From positions 1 to 31,765 of IMG/VR virus record IMGVR_UViG_3300028883_000104: 31,765 bases of DNA, one strand, 5' to 3'. Made by a program: the position numbers and the translations under genes. The notes beneath the pieces are model-generated. The model was not told the DNA's origin. It searched no databases and saw only the letters and a program-made list of their open reading frames with translations. The DNA is from a virus. Below are positions 7,415 through 15,684 of the stretch, piece by piece; the first letter of the stretch is position 1; the number at the start of each line of letters is the position of its first letter.

Positions 7415-7705
7415 TTAGTTTTGTTCGTCATCTATTGCTAACCAACCAACTGTTACATCATCACCAGTAACTGATGAACCATCAATTTTTGCAGTGAATC
7501 CAGCACCAGTAATACTTGTAGCATTCAAAGTTCCTGTAGTATCTTCTTCTTGTTGAGTTAATAATACAGAAGGCGTATTCTTCATAGGTTTAGCAAAAAC
7601 AACTGCTTGAGTTCCATCTCCATTTCCATCTACAGTAATGTCTGTATTCCCACTTTGAATATTTTGGAATTTTCCGTAACCTGAGTGTAATCCATATCTT
7701 CCCAT
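7415..7705 (-). CDS. Probable capsid decoration or fibre-like protein, 96 aa
   Basis: I take the start at MGRYGLHSGYGKFQN because AGGAGG lies eight bases before that ATG; the frame is open 22 codons further upstream without a good site. The 96 residues are beta-rich. The pattern ITVDGNGDGTQAVVFAKP, then NTPSVLLTQ, then GAGFTAKID, then VTVGWLAID resembles H-type-lectin-like folds found in phage fibre and decoration proteins, ending in the conserved Trp-x-Ala strand. It follows the major capsid gene directly and has the best ribosome-binding site in the region, as expected for an abundant virion protein. Confidence 0.5.
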   Translation of the reverse strand: MGRYGLHSGYGKFQNIQSGNTDITVDGNGDGTQAVVFAKPMKNTPSVLLTQQEEDTTGTLNATSITGAGFTAKIDGSSVTGDDVTVGWLAIDDEQN

Positions 7706-7735
7706 TTTTTTCCTCCTAAATTTAATTTCGTGATA

Positions 7736-7765
7736 CCTCCTAAGGAGGCCTGTTGTTTTAACAAC
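7736..7765 (-). promoter_or_regulatory. Two hairpins in the leader of the decoration gene
   Basis: Two inverted repeats lie side by side: GTTGT/ACAAC (7752-7765) and CCTCC/GGAGG (7736-7748, loop of three bases). The CCTCC arm can pair with the adjacent GGAGG or with the true Shine-Dalgarno (7712-7716) about 20 bases downstream, so alternate pairings could hide or free the site. The hairpins could also mark RNA processing. Function not shown. Confidence 0.4.
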
Positions 7766-7790
7766 TTCCACACGAATGGTATGTTTTTAC

Positions 7791-7834
7791 CTAAAAAAAA
7801 TAAAAAACATAAAAAAAATAAAATAAATTAATGT
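7791..7834 (-). terminator. T-rich terminator after the major capsid gene
   Basis: Minus-strand runs of six to eight T follow the capsid stop codon at 7835 at once, matching archaeal intrinsic termination. Partial read-through would lower decoration-protein mRNA relative to capsid mRNA unless that gene has its own promoter. I see no convincing TATA box between the two. Confidence 0.5.
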
Positions 7835-8941
7835 TTATGCGTCTGAAACATCGATGAAAACTATAGCATCAGCTTGTAATACACCAACATTATATGCAGT
7901 GTACAATCCAATTCTCATCTGATCTTGAGTAGGGTAATCAAATACTTTTATTTCTGGACTCTTTCCCCATACTAAAGCACATGCAGCTTTTGGCTTACAT
8001 AGAATACATCTTGTACAAGCAACAGCAGCACTAGTTGCGTCTGGCGCAGTTCCACTAGCAGCAGTTTGTTCAACATTGTTTGTTACAACAACTCTGATAC
8101 CAAGATATGTTCCAATTTCACCATTCTTAACAATCATATCACTTCCATATTCAGCAGCATTTACAAATTGAGAATCTTTCAAGAAAGTTTCTTCTTGAGC
8201 AGGAGCAATAAACAGAACGAAAGGATCGTCTGAAGTATTATTCCAAGGATTCTTAGTACTTGTAGCTAAAGTTTCTGTTCCATTAGCTCCATCTGCACGA
8301 TAATACATCTTTGTTTGCTGTAAATATCTTTTACCCTTAGCTACTAGATCAGTTGTAATAACATCTCCAGCAGATAATTCGTCAGCACCAGTTGCATCAC
8401 CACCGTATAGTGTTTGAGCACCAACAGTTGTGTCTGCAGCAACAGTTGCATCACCAATAGCAACAGCAACAGCTCTATCAACTCTATCACCAATAGCATA
8501 ACTTAATTCTTCTCTAGCAGCTTCTAAAAGATTAACGGCATTAGTATCAATATCGTATCTTCTAAGAGCATACCCTGCAAGAACCGGTTGTGGTGTTACA
8601 GTTACAGAAGTTAAATTATCCAATGATGTCCAGCTAATATCTGCTATAGTATTTGCGTAAGGACCTGTTCCAGCTCCACTACCACCAGTATCACTACCAG
8701 CAGTATTGAAAGTCATTCCAGATCTTCCCTCAAATGCAGTTCTCTTTGGAATTACAACATCATGTACTCCTTTTGGAGCATACATAACTCTTACAAAATT
8801 AGCAAAATATAATTGCTTCTTTGCAGCATCAACAATTTCCTTAAGAAATTGTACAGGTTGCAATCCGTAGAATGTATTACTAGCACCTCTTACATCAGGA
8901 GTTTCAGTTGCAGCTAATTCTCTTATACTTTTTGGTTTCAT
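7835..8941 (-). CDS. Major capsid protein, HK97 fold
   Basis: 368 residues, the usual size for an HK97-fold capsid protein. The N-terminal helix (PVQFLKEIVDAAKKQLYFAN) and beta E-loop region with VVIPKRTAFEGRSG are followed by a spine-like helix (NLLEAAREELSYAIGDRVDRAV). Then come an A-domain with FVLFIAPAQEETFLKD, GTYLGIRVVVTNNV and CALVWGKSPEIKVFD, and a final strand VLQADAIVFIDVSDA. The composition is Ala/Thr/Val-rich and low in Lys compared with the neighbours, as expected for a shell protein. Its start overlaps the protease stop as ATGA with only a weak ribosome-binding site, so translation is probably coupled to the protease/scaffold gene. Confidence 0.9.
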   Translation of the reverse strand: MKPKSIRELAATETPDVRGASNTFYGLQPVQFLKEIVDAAKKQLYFANFVRVMYAPKGVHDVVIPKRTAFEGRSGMTFNTAGSDTGGSGAGTGPYANTIADISWTSLDNLTSVTVTPQPVLAGYALRRYDIDTNAVNLLEAAREELSYAIGDRVDRAVAVAIGDATVAADTTVGAQTLYGGDATGADELSAGDVITTDLVAKGKRYLQQTKMYYRADGANGTETLATSTKNPWNNTSDDPFVLFIAPAQEETFLKDSQFVNAAEYGSDMIVKNGEIGTYLGIRVVVTNNVEQTAASGTAPDATSAAVACTRCILCKPKAACALVWGKSPEIKVFDYPTQDQMRIGLYTAYNVGVLQADAIVFIDVSDA

Positions 8942-10131
8942 TGTTCGTTTTTTAACTTTTTCAAAAAGTCCGCCATTCCCATTACACCATCAGAATGATG
9001 TTTTTCCTCTAAAGTATAGCTTTGTTCTGAAAGGTTATGAACAGATTTTGAATCTGGTTCATTCATCTTAGCAGACATTTCTTTGATTTGATTTTTCAAA
9101 TCTTTTATTTCATTAGCCATTTCTTGAGTATTATCTTTCTTAGGTTCAGGAATTGCATTGTTTCTCTTTTTCAAGACTGCTGTTAATTCATTTACTCTCT
9201 TAACAATCTCATCAGTAGATAATTCTTCTAGCTTAGCAGAAGCTTCCCTTCCTTCTTTGTAAGCTTTCATTATCTCACTTAGAGTAACGTCAGATTTCTT
9301 TTCTTTCATTGATTTAACAAATCCAGGCCAGTCTTCATTTGATGAAACCTCTAATAAATCACTCATTTCTTCAGAAGTTTTTTCTTCTTCTTCAGATTCA
9401 GATTCCTTAGATTCTTCATCTTTTTCTTCTTCCTTTACTTCAGATTTTTCTTCTTTTTCTTTTTCATCAACTTTTTCTTCAATTTTATCTTCGGACATTT
9501 CTTTTTTTAAACCTCCTTTCACCTCTTTAAAATTTGAATTTTCTTGACCTGGGCCAGGTCTTTCAGACCTTCTCATTTCTCCTCCACATTTAGGACATTT
9601 AATATCCCTACAATGTTCTTTTGTTTGAATAGTATGACCACATTTTAAACATTCACAAGAATAATTTTCAGAAAGATTTATGTAAGCTTTTTTTACAGCA
9701 GGATTTGTAACTACTGAAAAATTTTCAAAAGTAAAATTTCTTAAAAAACCGTCCATTTCATCTCCCCTAACCTTTGGAGATACTCCACATCTAGCACCAG
9801 CAACTAAAACCTTAGTAAGAATATTTTCATCATAAAATTCTAAATCTCCTAATACTTTTCCACTAGCTTCATCAAATCTAGGATTTTTAACCCAGCCAAC
9901 CCAATCTTTTAAAGAGAGAGGTTTATCTGCATGATCTAAAATTAAAGAACAAACATCTTTATCACTCCAATTAGTGTTTTCAAAAGCTTGTTTAATATCT
10001 TCAGAAGTATAATTCATATCATTCCAAGTTCCAGGAGCCATCAAAACTTTATTTTTTATAATATGAGGGACTTTTAGAACATCGTTTTTAGAAAGAGTTT
10101 CTTCTCCAAGTATTAAAGTTTTGTAAGCCAT
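8938..10131 (-). CDS. Prohead protease fused to zinc ribbon and scaffold
   Basis: 397 residues in three parts. Residues 1-150 are a prohead maturation protease: His67 in LILDHADKP and Ser118 in ARCGVSPKV are the likely catalytic pair, and ENFSVVTNPAVKKAY is the conserved end of the domain. Residues about 159-188 form a four-cysteine zinc ribbon (C-x-C-x2-C, later CPKCGGEMRR). Residues about 200-390 are highly acidic (Glu/Lys/Asp/Ser) and coiled-coil-prone, like an internal scaffold that the protease later digests. The Glu-Lys-rich middle is followed by a helix near the C-terminus (GMADFLKKLKNE), the usual capsid-binding end. It is the first gene of its unit. Confidence 0.85.
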   Translation of the reverse strand: MAYKTLILGEETLSKNDVLKVPHIIKNKVLMAPGTWNDMNYTSEDIKQAFENTNWSDKDVCSLILDHADKPLSLKDWVGWVKNPRFDEASGKVLGDLEFYDENILTKVLVAGARCGVSPKVRGDEMDGFLRNFTFENFSVVTNPAVKKAYINLSENYSCECLKCGHTIQTKEHCRDIKCPKCGGEMRRSERPGPGQENSNFKEVKGGLKKEMSEDKIEEKVDEKEKEEKSEVKEEEKDEESKESESEEEEKTSEEMSDLLEVSSNEDWPGFVKSMKEKKSDVTLSEIMKAYKEGREASAKLEELSTDEIVKRVNELTAVLKKRNNAIPEPKKDNTQEMANEIKDLKNQIKEMSAKMNEPDSKSVHNLSEQSYTLEEKHHSDGVMGMADFLKKLKNEQ

Positions 10132-10153
10132 TCTAATATATAGAGGGATAACT

Positions 10154-10165
10154 AATATTTAAATC
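10154..10165 (-). promoter_or_regulatory. Archaeal TATA promoter of the capsid operon
   Basis: Minus strand GATTTAAATATT. The TTTAAA centre is 29 bases before the ATG at 10131 and no Shine-Dalgarno is present, so the protease/capsid mRNA is probably leaderless. Confidence 0.6.
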
Positions 10166-10195
10166 TTTGTATATGTAAGGTTTTTTATAAGAACT

Positions 10196-10834
10196 TCAAT
10201 TAGGGTTATAATCACTTAAAGAATAGAAATATTTTCCTTGATGTCCAATTTTTATCGAGGGGTCCATCCAAATAGAATATCCTAAATCTCTTGCTCTTTT
10301 ACAAAAAGAATAATCTTCCCCTAAAAATTCTCCACAATGAACCATAGGACAATAAGCATAATGATATTTAGCTGCGATTTTTTCTATCACTTCTCTTTTA
10401 GCAAGAATACAACCACCCCCAATCCATTCAGCTTCAAAAACTTCTGTAGGAATTTCAAATTTATAATTTGGAAATTTTCCTGTTTTCTCATATTCTCTCT
10501 GCAAATCTATTGGCCTATAAACTGGATAATGAGGAGGGTGTTTTATTACGTATAATGCTCCAACAACATCTTTATTTAATTCAATAAGTTTATCTAGAGG
10601 ATTGATATGTGGGACATCATAAAAGAATAAATCATCATCTAGCATAAAGAAATAATCTGCATCTGTTTCTAAAAATTTATCTTGAATAATCTGTCTTGCA
10701 TTAACTATTGTAATTCCAGAAACTTCCAAAAGAAGAACTTCGTGCTTAGAGGTTTTTCTTATCCATTCGTGGTTCTTTCTAATTTTAGGGTCTTGAGATA
10801 CATATATCGGAACAGCCATAACTACTTTAGCCAC
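10196..10834 (-). CDS. GT-A glycosyltransferase, paralogue of 1853-2488
   Basis: 212 residues. YFFMLDDDLFFYD supplies the DxD metal site. EWIGGGCILAKREVIEK and LGEDYSFCKRARDLG follow, the acceptor-side and catalytic-base regions of GT-A enzymes, and the C-terminus has a metal-ligand-like His (IKIGHQGKYF). It shares the layout and motifs of the gene at 1853 but is only distantly similar along its length, so the two are paralogues and not a recent copy. It is the last gene of a separate unit, 64 bases before the capsid promoter. A structural protein near it may be the acceptor (inference). Confidence 0.75.
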   Translation of the reverse strand: MAKVVMAVPIYVSQDPKIRKNHEWIRKTSKHEVLLLEVSGITIVNARQIIQDKFLETDADYFFMLDDDLFFYDVPHINPLDKLIELNKDVVGALYVIKHPPHYPVYRPIDLQREYEKTGKFPNYKFEIPTEVFEAEWIGGGCILAKREVIEKIAAKYHYAYCPMVHCGEFLGEDYSFCKRARDLGYSIWMDPSIKIGHQGKYFYSLSDYNPN

Positions 10835-11279
10835 TTTTATTCACCAAATTTAATAATCTATTATATGATTTTTCTACAGATTCATCAGATAAATCATTTC
10901 TTTTTATACACAATTCTACTGCAGACCTCATAAGAATAGCTTTATTAGAATCAATTTCAGAAGCTTTCAATGACTTTTCATCACTTTCAGTTCTTTCAGG
11001 TCTAATAATAGCTTTTTTTTCACCATCTGTTGGAGTATCTCCTACCTTTTCTACAGCAATTATATGGTCGATATTATAGAATGTTCTGTCATCTTTTTTA
11101 ACTTCCTTATACTTAAAATAAATATTATCCCCTATATTAGCATTATCTGGGAGAGTAGAAAACATTGAATATCTTTTTAAATCATTAACTAATTTAACGT
11201 CTGTTTTAATCTTATTATTAGACGTTGGAGATTCTTTTACTTCTTCTATTTTTCCACCAGTTTCAATTAAATTTTCCAT
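10827..11279 (-). CDS. Unknown protein with OB-like core, 150 aa
   Basis: No family recognised. Residues about 27-85 alternate strands and turns (TDVKLVNDLKRYSM, NIGDNIYFKYKEV, YNIDHIIAVEKV) in a way that recalls a small OB or SH3-like barrel. The C-terminal part (about 108-148) is helical, with charged N-terminal and linker stretches. The N-terminus is Glu/Lys-rich. The gene abuts the PC4-like gene upstream (one-base overlap) and overlaps the glycosyltransferase by eight bases. With a PC4-like neighbour, nucleic-acid binding is a reasonable guess only. Confidence 0.4.
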   Translation of the reverse strand: MENLIETGGKIEEVKESPTSNNKIKTDVKLVNDLKRYSMFSTLPDNANIGDNIYFKYKEVKKDDRTFYNIDHIIAVEKVGDTPTDGEKKAIIRPERTESDEKSLKASEIDSNKAILMRSAVELCIKRNDLSDESVEKSYNRLLNLVNKSG

Positions 11280-11494
11280 TAGTTTAAATCTTTTTCTTCA
11301 ATAGAATTTATCATTTCTTTAAATAGAGGTAAATCTTTTGCCAAGATTCTAACCCCAGATTTAGTGAACCCGGTATATCTTTCTGAGCAAACAAATTCTC
11401 TGATAGTTAATCCTGGTTTTCCACCAAAGTCATCAACTCTAACTACAATATCAACTTCTTCGTTCTTTTTTATTTTACCTATGTCTTTTTCCAT
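11279..11494 (-). CDS. PC4-like (transcriptional coactivator p15) protein
   Basis: I take the start MEKDIGKIKKN (71 residues); the frame stays open 11 codons upstream, but a GGTGG-like site sits before this ATG. DIVVRVDDFGGKPGLTIREF, then SERYTGFTKSGVRIL, then LPLFKEMINSI follow the PC4/YdbC pattern: a four-stranded sheet whose face binds single-stranded DNA, then a dimerising helix. Archaeal and viral members are single-domain proteins of this size. It may act in viral transcription, replication or DNA protection. It overlaps the upstream gene by 20 bases. Confidence 0.65.
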   Translation of the reverse strand: MEKDIGKIKKNEEVDIVVRVDDFGGKPGLTIREFVCSERYTGFTKSGVRILAKDLPLFKEMINSIEEKDLN

Positions 11495-11717
11495 TATTAT
11501 GAATCCACCCGTATTTTTCTTCATCACCTTTTAATTCTTCATAAATCCCACGATATTCTGTAACATCATATCCTTGTTTTGCTAGAATATCCAAGCAAGA
11601 GCCAAATTTATTTAATTTTTCTAATCTTTGTGTATCATCTGTTTCAAAAAAAAGAATTTGAACAACAACACTATCTAATCCGTTGTTAATCTTTGTTTGG
11701 CTTAATTTCTTTCTCAT
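11475..11717 (-). CDS. Unknown small protein, 80 aa
   Basis: Basic N-terminus (MRKKLSQTKINNG), then a hydrophobic strand (DSVVVQILFFETD) and helices (LEKLNKFGSCLDILAKQG). It overlaps the gene upstream by 32 bases and the PC4-like gene downstream by 20, so it is an integral member of the unit starting at 12270. No motif is recognised. Confidence 0.5.
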   Translation of the reverse strand: MRKKLSQTKINNGLDSVVVQILFFETDDTQRLEKLNKFGSCLDILAKQGYDVTEYRGIYEELKGDEEKYGWIHNNGKRHR

Positions 11718-12270
11718 TCTTTTTTATCCTCTCATCAAAATAAAAGTTATTAAGATATTTTACTCTTTGTTTAAATGGAACATATCCAACATTAACCCCA
11801 TTATATTCTATCAAATCAAATAAAACTATTGAATCTCCTTCAATATTTCCTAATGCAGCAAAATTTTCTTTATGAAGATTCAAAAGAGATTTATGAATGT
11901 CTTTATATTTACCATATAATTTTTTAGTTAAATCTTCCCCATCTTTAGAAAGTATTTTAACTTCCTCTCCTTTCTTCTCAATAGAAATAAGATTATCCGT
12001 ATTAAACTTCGTAACTTTATCTTCATCATTAGTAACAATATCCAAAGAATTAATTGGATGTAAATGAGGTATTCCCTTACCCATCATTAAACCTAAAACT
12101 TCTTCGTGAATAGCATGAATACTTATAAAATCCCACTCTGGTATTACTAATCCTTCAGAAATTTTCTGCCAAAGAATGTGCATTTTATCATGCCAATAAA
12201 TTAAAGAATATTCATCTAATTCAGTTAAATCAACTCCTTTTTTTATATTTTCTGGAAAAACAAATGCCAT
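11686..12270 (-). CDS. Unknown protein, possibly virion-associated, 194 aa
   Basis: First gene of its unit, with no Shine-Dalgarno and a TATA element centred about 30 bases upstream, so a leaderless start is likely. The N-terminal helical part (TELDEYSLIYWHDKMHILW, FISIHAIHEEVLGLMMGKG, then a His-containing PHLHPINSLD) resembles helical domains in some viral portal-adjacent proteins, where a His/Glu-rich helix pair precedes a short HH segment; that match is weak. The rest is mixed strand and helix with a basic tail. No enzyme signature is seen. Confidence 0.45.
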   Translation of the reverse strand: MAFVFPENIKKGVDLTELDEYSLIYWHDKMHILWQKISEGLVIPEWDFISIHAIHEEVLGLMMGKGIPHLHPINSLDIVTNDEDKVTKFNTDNLISIEKKGEEVKILSKDGEDLTKKLYGKYKDIHKSLLNLHKENFAALGNIEGDSIVLFDLIEYNGVNVGYVPFKQRVKYLNNFYFDERIKKNEKEIKPNKD

Positions 12271-12295
12271 TTTATATTGTAATATAGATTTTAAA

Positions 12296-12303
12296 GTTTA
12301 TAA
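12296..12303 (-). promoter_or_regulatory. Archaeal TATA-like promoter upstream of 12270
   Basis: Minus strand TTATAAAC, with a second element TTTAAAAT just downstream. Distances to the ATG are about 30 and 22 bases. The 45-base gap between the LamG stop and this start leaves no room for a longer leader. Confidence 0.5.
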
Positions 12304-12315
12304 TTCTTTTGCTCA

Positions 12316-15060
12316 TTAATAAATGTTACCTCTTATTACGAATTTATTTGAATGAGTAGATTCATTATAAAGAGATCTTATTTCAGAATCTGTTAGTGTT
12401 CTATTATATAATCTGAATTCATCAATAACACCATCAAAAGGAAATTGTTGTGCGGAAGCATATCCATATCCCCCAATTTTTAAATCTGCTATATCATCTT
12501 TTCCATGAAAAGGAAATAAAGGATTTTGTGAATCGGTTGCGTTTAATTCTCCATTAATATAAATATTTAAATTAGTCCCATTTGCTATAAATACTGCATG
12601 ATACCATTTTCCTATTCCAAATCCAGAAGAAGTTACAGAATTAAATCCTCCTGCTCCAGAATAATACCCTCCAAACAATAAACCTCCATTATTTCCAACT
12701 CTTGCAGTGTAAGACACATTGCTCCTTCCTGTTCTTGCAAAAAGATAACTAATTGAATCATCTAAATTATTTATTTTAAACCATAATGAAACACTCATAT
12801 TTTTTCCGTCCATCTCTATACTCTCACTATCTGGAACTAGAATATAATTATCTTCTCCACCATCTCCAGAGGTTTGAAAACCCTTGAAGAATTTACCATT
12901 TCCAAAAAAAGCTTTTCCTGTTTCAGAATAAACAGTCCCATCATTATTATAAGGAGATAAATCTGATGCGTTATTATCCATTTTCCAATATCCTACTAAA
13001 TCATCTTCTACTACCTCTTTATCTGGACTTCCTCTTAAAATAATTTTATGAGATTGTAAGGATTCATTATATAATTCTTTTATTTCATCTACTGTTAATA
13101 CTCTTTCATAAACTCTAGCATCGTCTATTAATCCATTAAAAAAGGAATGACCATTTGTTTTTTGAACCCCAAGCAAAATACTATTTGAAATATATTGATA
13201 ACTAGAAACTCCAGTTTTATAACCTCCAGTAACAAGTTCTCCATTGACATACATATATATTGTTACTCTTTCTTCCCCAGAAGAATTATCATATTCTTCT
13301 GTGCAAACAACATGAACCCATTCATTAGTTGTAGAATAACCATAATTAATATTTTTAGTTGCCATAACACAATTTATTTCTTCTCCATATTCCTGAAGAT
13401 ATATATTTGATTGTGCATTTAATGTGGGAACTGCATTGCAAAGAATACCTTCAGAAGTTGCAGCATTTGGTCCATCTCCTAACCTTTTGAACCATACAGA
13501 CAATGTTTCATTCCTTATAGGAGTTATATCATAATAGTGTGTGCTTTGTATATAATCTCCCTCTCCATAAACATTTGCTGCCCCAGAAAATTTTCCTTTA
13601 TTTGAAAAGTAAGAATTTCCATAATTTTTTCCGTGTAAAATTCCTCCAGAATCTAAAGCATTTCCGTTTAGTTTCCAATGTCCTACAAGATTACTCCCTT
13701 GGTCTTTACTTTCATTATAAATTTCTTGAACTTCAGAATCTGATAAAGTCCTATTAAAAATTATTACTTCGTCTATGGCACCATCAAAAGCAGTGGCATC
13801 ATTTCCATCATCTGCATTACCAATCCAGATATTATCTCCAGAACTAAATATTCCTGTTAAAGAACTAGCGTCCAAGGTATAAGAATCTTTTTCACCATTA
13901 AGATAAAGATTAACCGTAGAAAGATTGCTATATACTAAAACAAGATGATACCATTTTCCAGCAACTAATTCAGTATCATCAAAATTATTAGAACTATCTA
14001 TTATATTCCCATTTGAATCTTTCATATAAACTCTTGGGGTGCTTCCAGAATAAAAGGCTATAAAAAAATTACCATTGTTTGTATATCCCTTGGAGATAAA
14101 TCTATCATTAGTACCCCAATCATAAGAATAAGCCCACATACTTATGGAAAAATTGCCAGTAAAATCAATATCCCCTACATCAACATAATCTCCGATAGCA
14201 TCAAATATAGTACATTGGCCTACAAGACAATTATCTGAATAAAATACATCTTCTCCAAGAGTTCCATCATTATTATTTGTAGTATTATCCAAAGCATTTC
14301 CATCTAACATCCAATGTCCTAACATTTCAGAAGAATTGGTAGTTGTATGGTTTCCTTGAAGACTATCATTTTCAAATGAAACAAGTTCCGGGCTTCCCTT
14401 AAAGATTATTTGATTAGAAATATTGGAAGCATTATAAAGTTCTCCAATTTCTGCAGCAGTAAGGGCTCTATCATAAATTCTATAATCATCTAAACTACCA
14501 TTAAGAACGTGAGTTCCATCATCCCCTAACCTATTAACCGTAAAATAATTACCTGCATCTGAAGAAGGAATTAAATCAATTATTTCTCCATTAATATACA
14601 CATGGTAATCGGTTCCATCATAGGTTAATGTCCACATTTGCCAATCAGTAGAAATTGCTCCATCTAAGAATAAGTTATGAGTTCCACCAGAATCTACAAT
14701 ATAAAAAAGTTGTAAGGTATTATAATAAATATAATGAGAATAAGACCCTGCAATTAAAACTTGGTTCATATTCATATCTGGTTTAATCCAAGTAGTTATA
14801 GTCCATTCAGTTAAATTTATATCAGAAAAAGTCATATTATCATCAACACCATCAAAATGATACGCTTGACCATAATATCCATCTACAACTGTTGGGCCAC
14901 TTATATTTAAATTATTTAAATTATATGAATGATCTAAACCATTTCCATCTAAATGCCAATATGCTTCTAAATCTCCATCAGAATCCCATATTGTTGCTCC
15001 TGCAATACCAACTAGAAGAAGAAGTGCAATTACGAGGAAATAATAATATTTGGATTCCAT
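12316..15060 (-). CDS. Exported protein with four LamG-type lectin domains
   Basis: 914 residues, the largest gene here. Residues about 4-22 are a hydrophobic signal or anchor (YYFLVIALLLLVGIAGA). Four concanavalin/LamG-like units follow, at roughly 25-215, 245-450, 460-675 and 690-900. Each opens with a YWHLDGNGLD-like strand, has a WTITTWIKPD- or SLWFK-like middle and W.H strand, and closes with a copy of DE-x-R-I-Y-x-R-x-L-T-x-x-E-I-x-x-LYN. Linkers between units repeat a K-x-I-x-RGSP motif. Such domains bind sugars or cell surfaces; as the largest exported product beside a fibre-like gene it is a candidate receptor-binding or host-surface adhesin. There are many N-x-S/T sites. Confidence 0.8.
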   Translation of the reverse strand: MESKYYYFLVIALLLLVGIAGATIWDSDGDLEAYWHLDGNGLDHSYNLNNLNISGPTVVDGYYGQAYHFDGVDDNMTFSDINLTEWTITTWIKPDMNMNQVLIAGSYSHYIYYNTLQLFYIVDSGGTHNLFLDGAISTDWQMWTLTYDGTDYHVYINGEIIDLIPSSDAGNYFTVNRLGDDGTHVLNGSLDDYRIYDRALTAAEIGELYNASNISNQIIFKGSPELVSFENDSLQGNHTTTNSSEMLGHWMLDGNALDNTTNNNDGTLGEDVFYSDNCLVGQCTIFDAIGDYVDVGDIDFTGNFSISMWAYSYDWGTNDRFISKGYTNNGNFFIAFYSGSTPRVYMKDSNGNIIDSSNNFDDTELVAGKWYHLVLVYSNLSTVNLYLNGEKDSYTLDASSLTGIFSSGDNIWIGNADDGNDATAFDGAIDEVIIFNRTLSDSEVQEIYNESKDQGSNLVGHWKLNGNALDSGGILHGKNYGNSYFSNKGKFSGAANVYGEGDYIQSTHYYDITPIRNETLSVWFKRLGDGPNAATSEGILCNAVPTLNAQSNIYLQEYGEEINCVMATKNINYGYSTTNEWVHVVCTEEYDNSSGEERVTIYMYVNGELVTGGYKTGVSSYQYISNSILLGVQKTNGHSFFNGLIDDARVYERVLTVDEIKELYNESLQSHKIILRGSPDKEVVEDDLVGYWKMDNNASDLSPYNNDGTVYSETGKAFFGNGKFFKGFQTSGDGGEDNYILVPDSESIEMDGKNMSVSLWFKINNLDDSISYLFARTGRSNVSYTARVGNNGGLLFGGYYSGAGGFNSVTSSGFGIGKWYHAVFIANGTNLNIYINGELNATDSQNPLFPFHGKDDIADLKIGGYGYASAQQFPFDGVIDEFRLYNRTLTDSEIRSLYNESTHSNKFVIRGNIY

Positions 15061-15683
15061 CTGTTTAAATATTCCTCTGCATGCTTAGAAATAGTTTCAT
15101 TTATTTGTTCTTCAGTAGAATCTTCTGAAAATTTTGAACTAAGAGTTTCATTACTTAAAACTTCTCTTGTAATAATTGTTCCATTATCTATTTCCTCATA
15201 CCCTTCTGTATATATTAAAGCATTCCAGAATACTTCTATTTCATCAGAAAAGGGTCTTTGTTCTGTTCTTAAAATAGTTACATTAGATTTGACTTCTTTC
15301 TTTAAATCAATAATATATTCTTCTGCATCTATTTTTTTAACAAAATCCTTTCTAAGTGATTTTTCAGTATATTCTATGTAAGTAGGAATTTTGGTTTCAT
15401 TACCAACAACAATTTTTTCGTCGTATTTAATCCAGCCTGTTTTACAATTCTTATAAGTTCTAGGTGCAGATTCATTATAATAACATCTTGTTTGTAATCC
15501 ATCTGAATTTACTGCACTTAACTTAAAACATAATCCAACGATTGTTTGATCATTATCATTACATTGATAAGCATCATAACCTTCTGGGATAATAAATGCA
15601 GTTCCAAGAAGTGCAACTAAAATGAATATTCCTATACCTAACTTTATGCTAGTTTCTTTTGGTTCAGTAATTATTTCTGGCAT
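15030..15683 (-). CDS. Membrane-anchored protein with Cys-containing ectodomain
   Basis: 217 residues. A short cytoplasmic-like N-terminus is followed by one transmembrane helix at about 15-32 (LGIGIFILVALLGTAFIIP). An outside domain with four Cys in its first half (YQCNDND, GLCFKL, TRCYYNE, KNCKTGW) may form two disulfides, and a long helical, acidic C-terminal half has several N-x-S/T sites. No family recognised, though DPANN-like genomes carry similar anchored proteins. It overlaps the LamG gene by 31 bases, suggesting the two surface proteins work together. Confidence 0.6.
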   Translation of the reverse strand: MPEIITEPKETSIKLGIGIFILVALLGTAFIIPEGYDAYQCNDNDQTIVGLCFKLSAVNSDGLQTRCYYNESAPRTYKNCKTGWIKYDEKIVVGNETKIPTYIEYTEKSLRKDFVKKIDAEEYIIDLKKEVKSNVTILRTEQRPFSDEIEVFWNALIYTEGYEEIDNGTIITREVLSNETLSSKFSEDSTEEQINETISKHAEEYLNRWNPNIIISS

Positions 15684-15684
15684 T

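Noticed and set aside
13195-13757. Plus-strand ORFs inside the LamG gene
   Set aside because: Antisense to a well-supported repeated-domain protein; no start signals.
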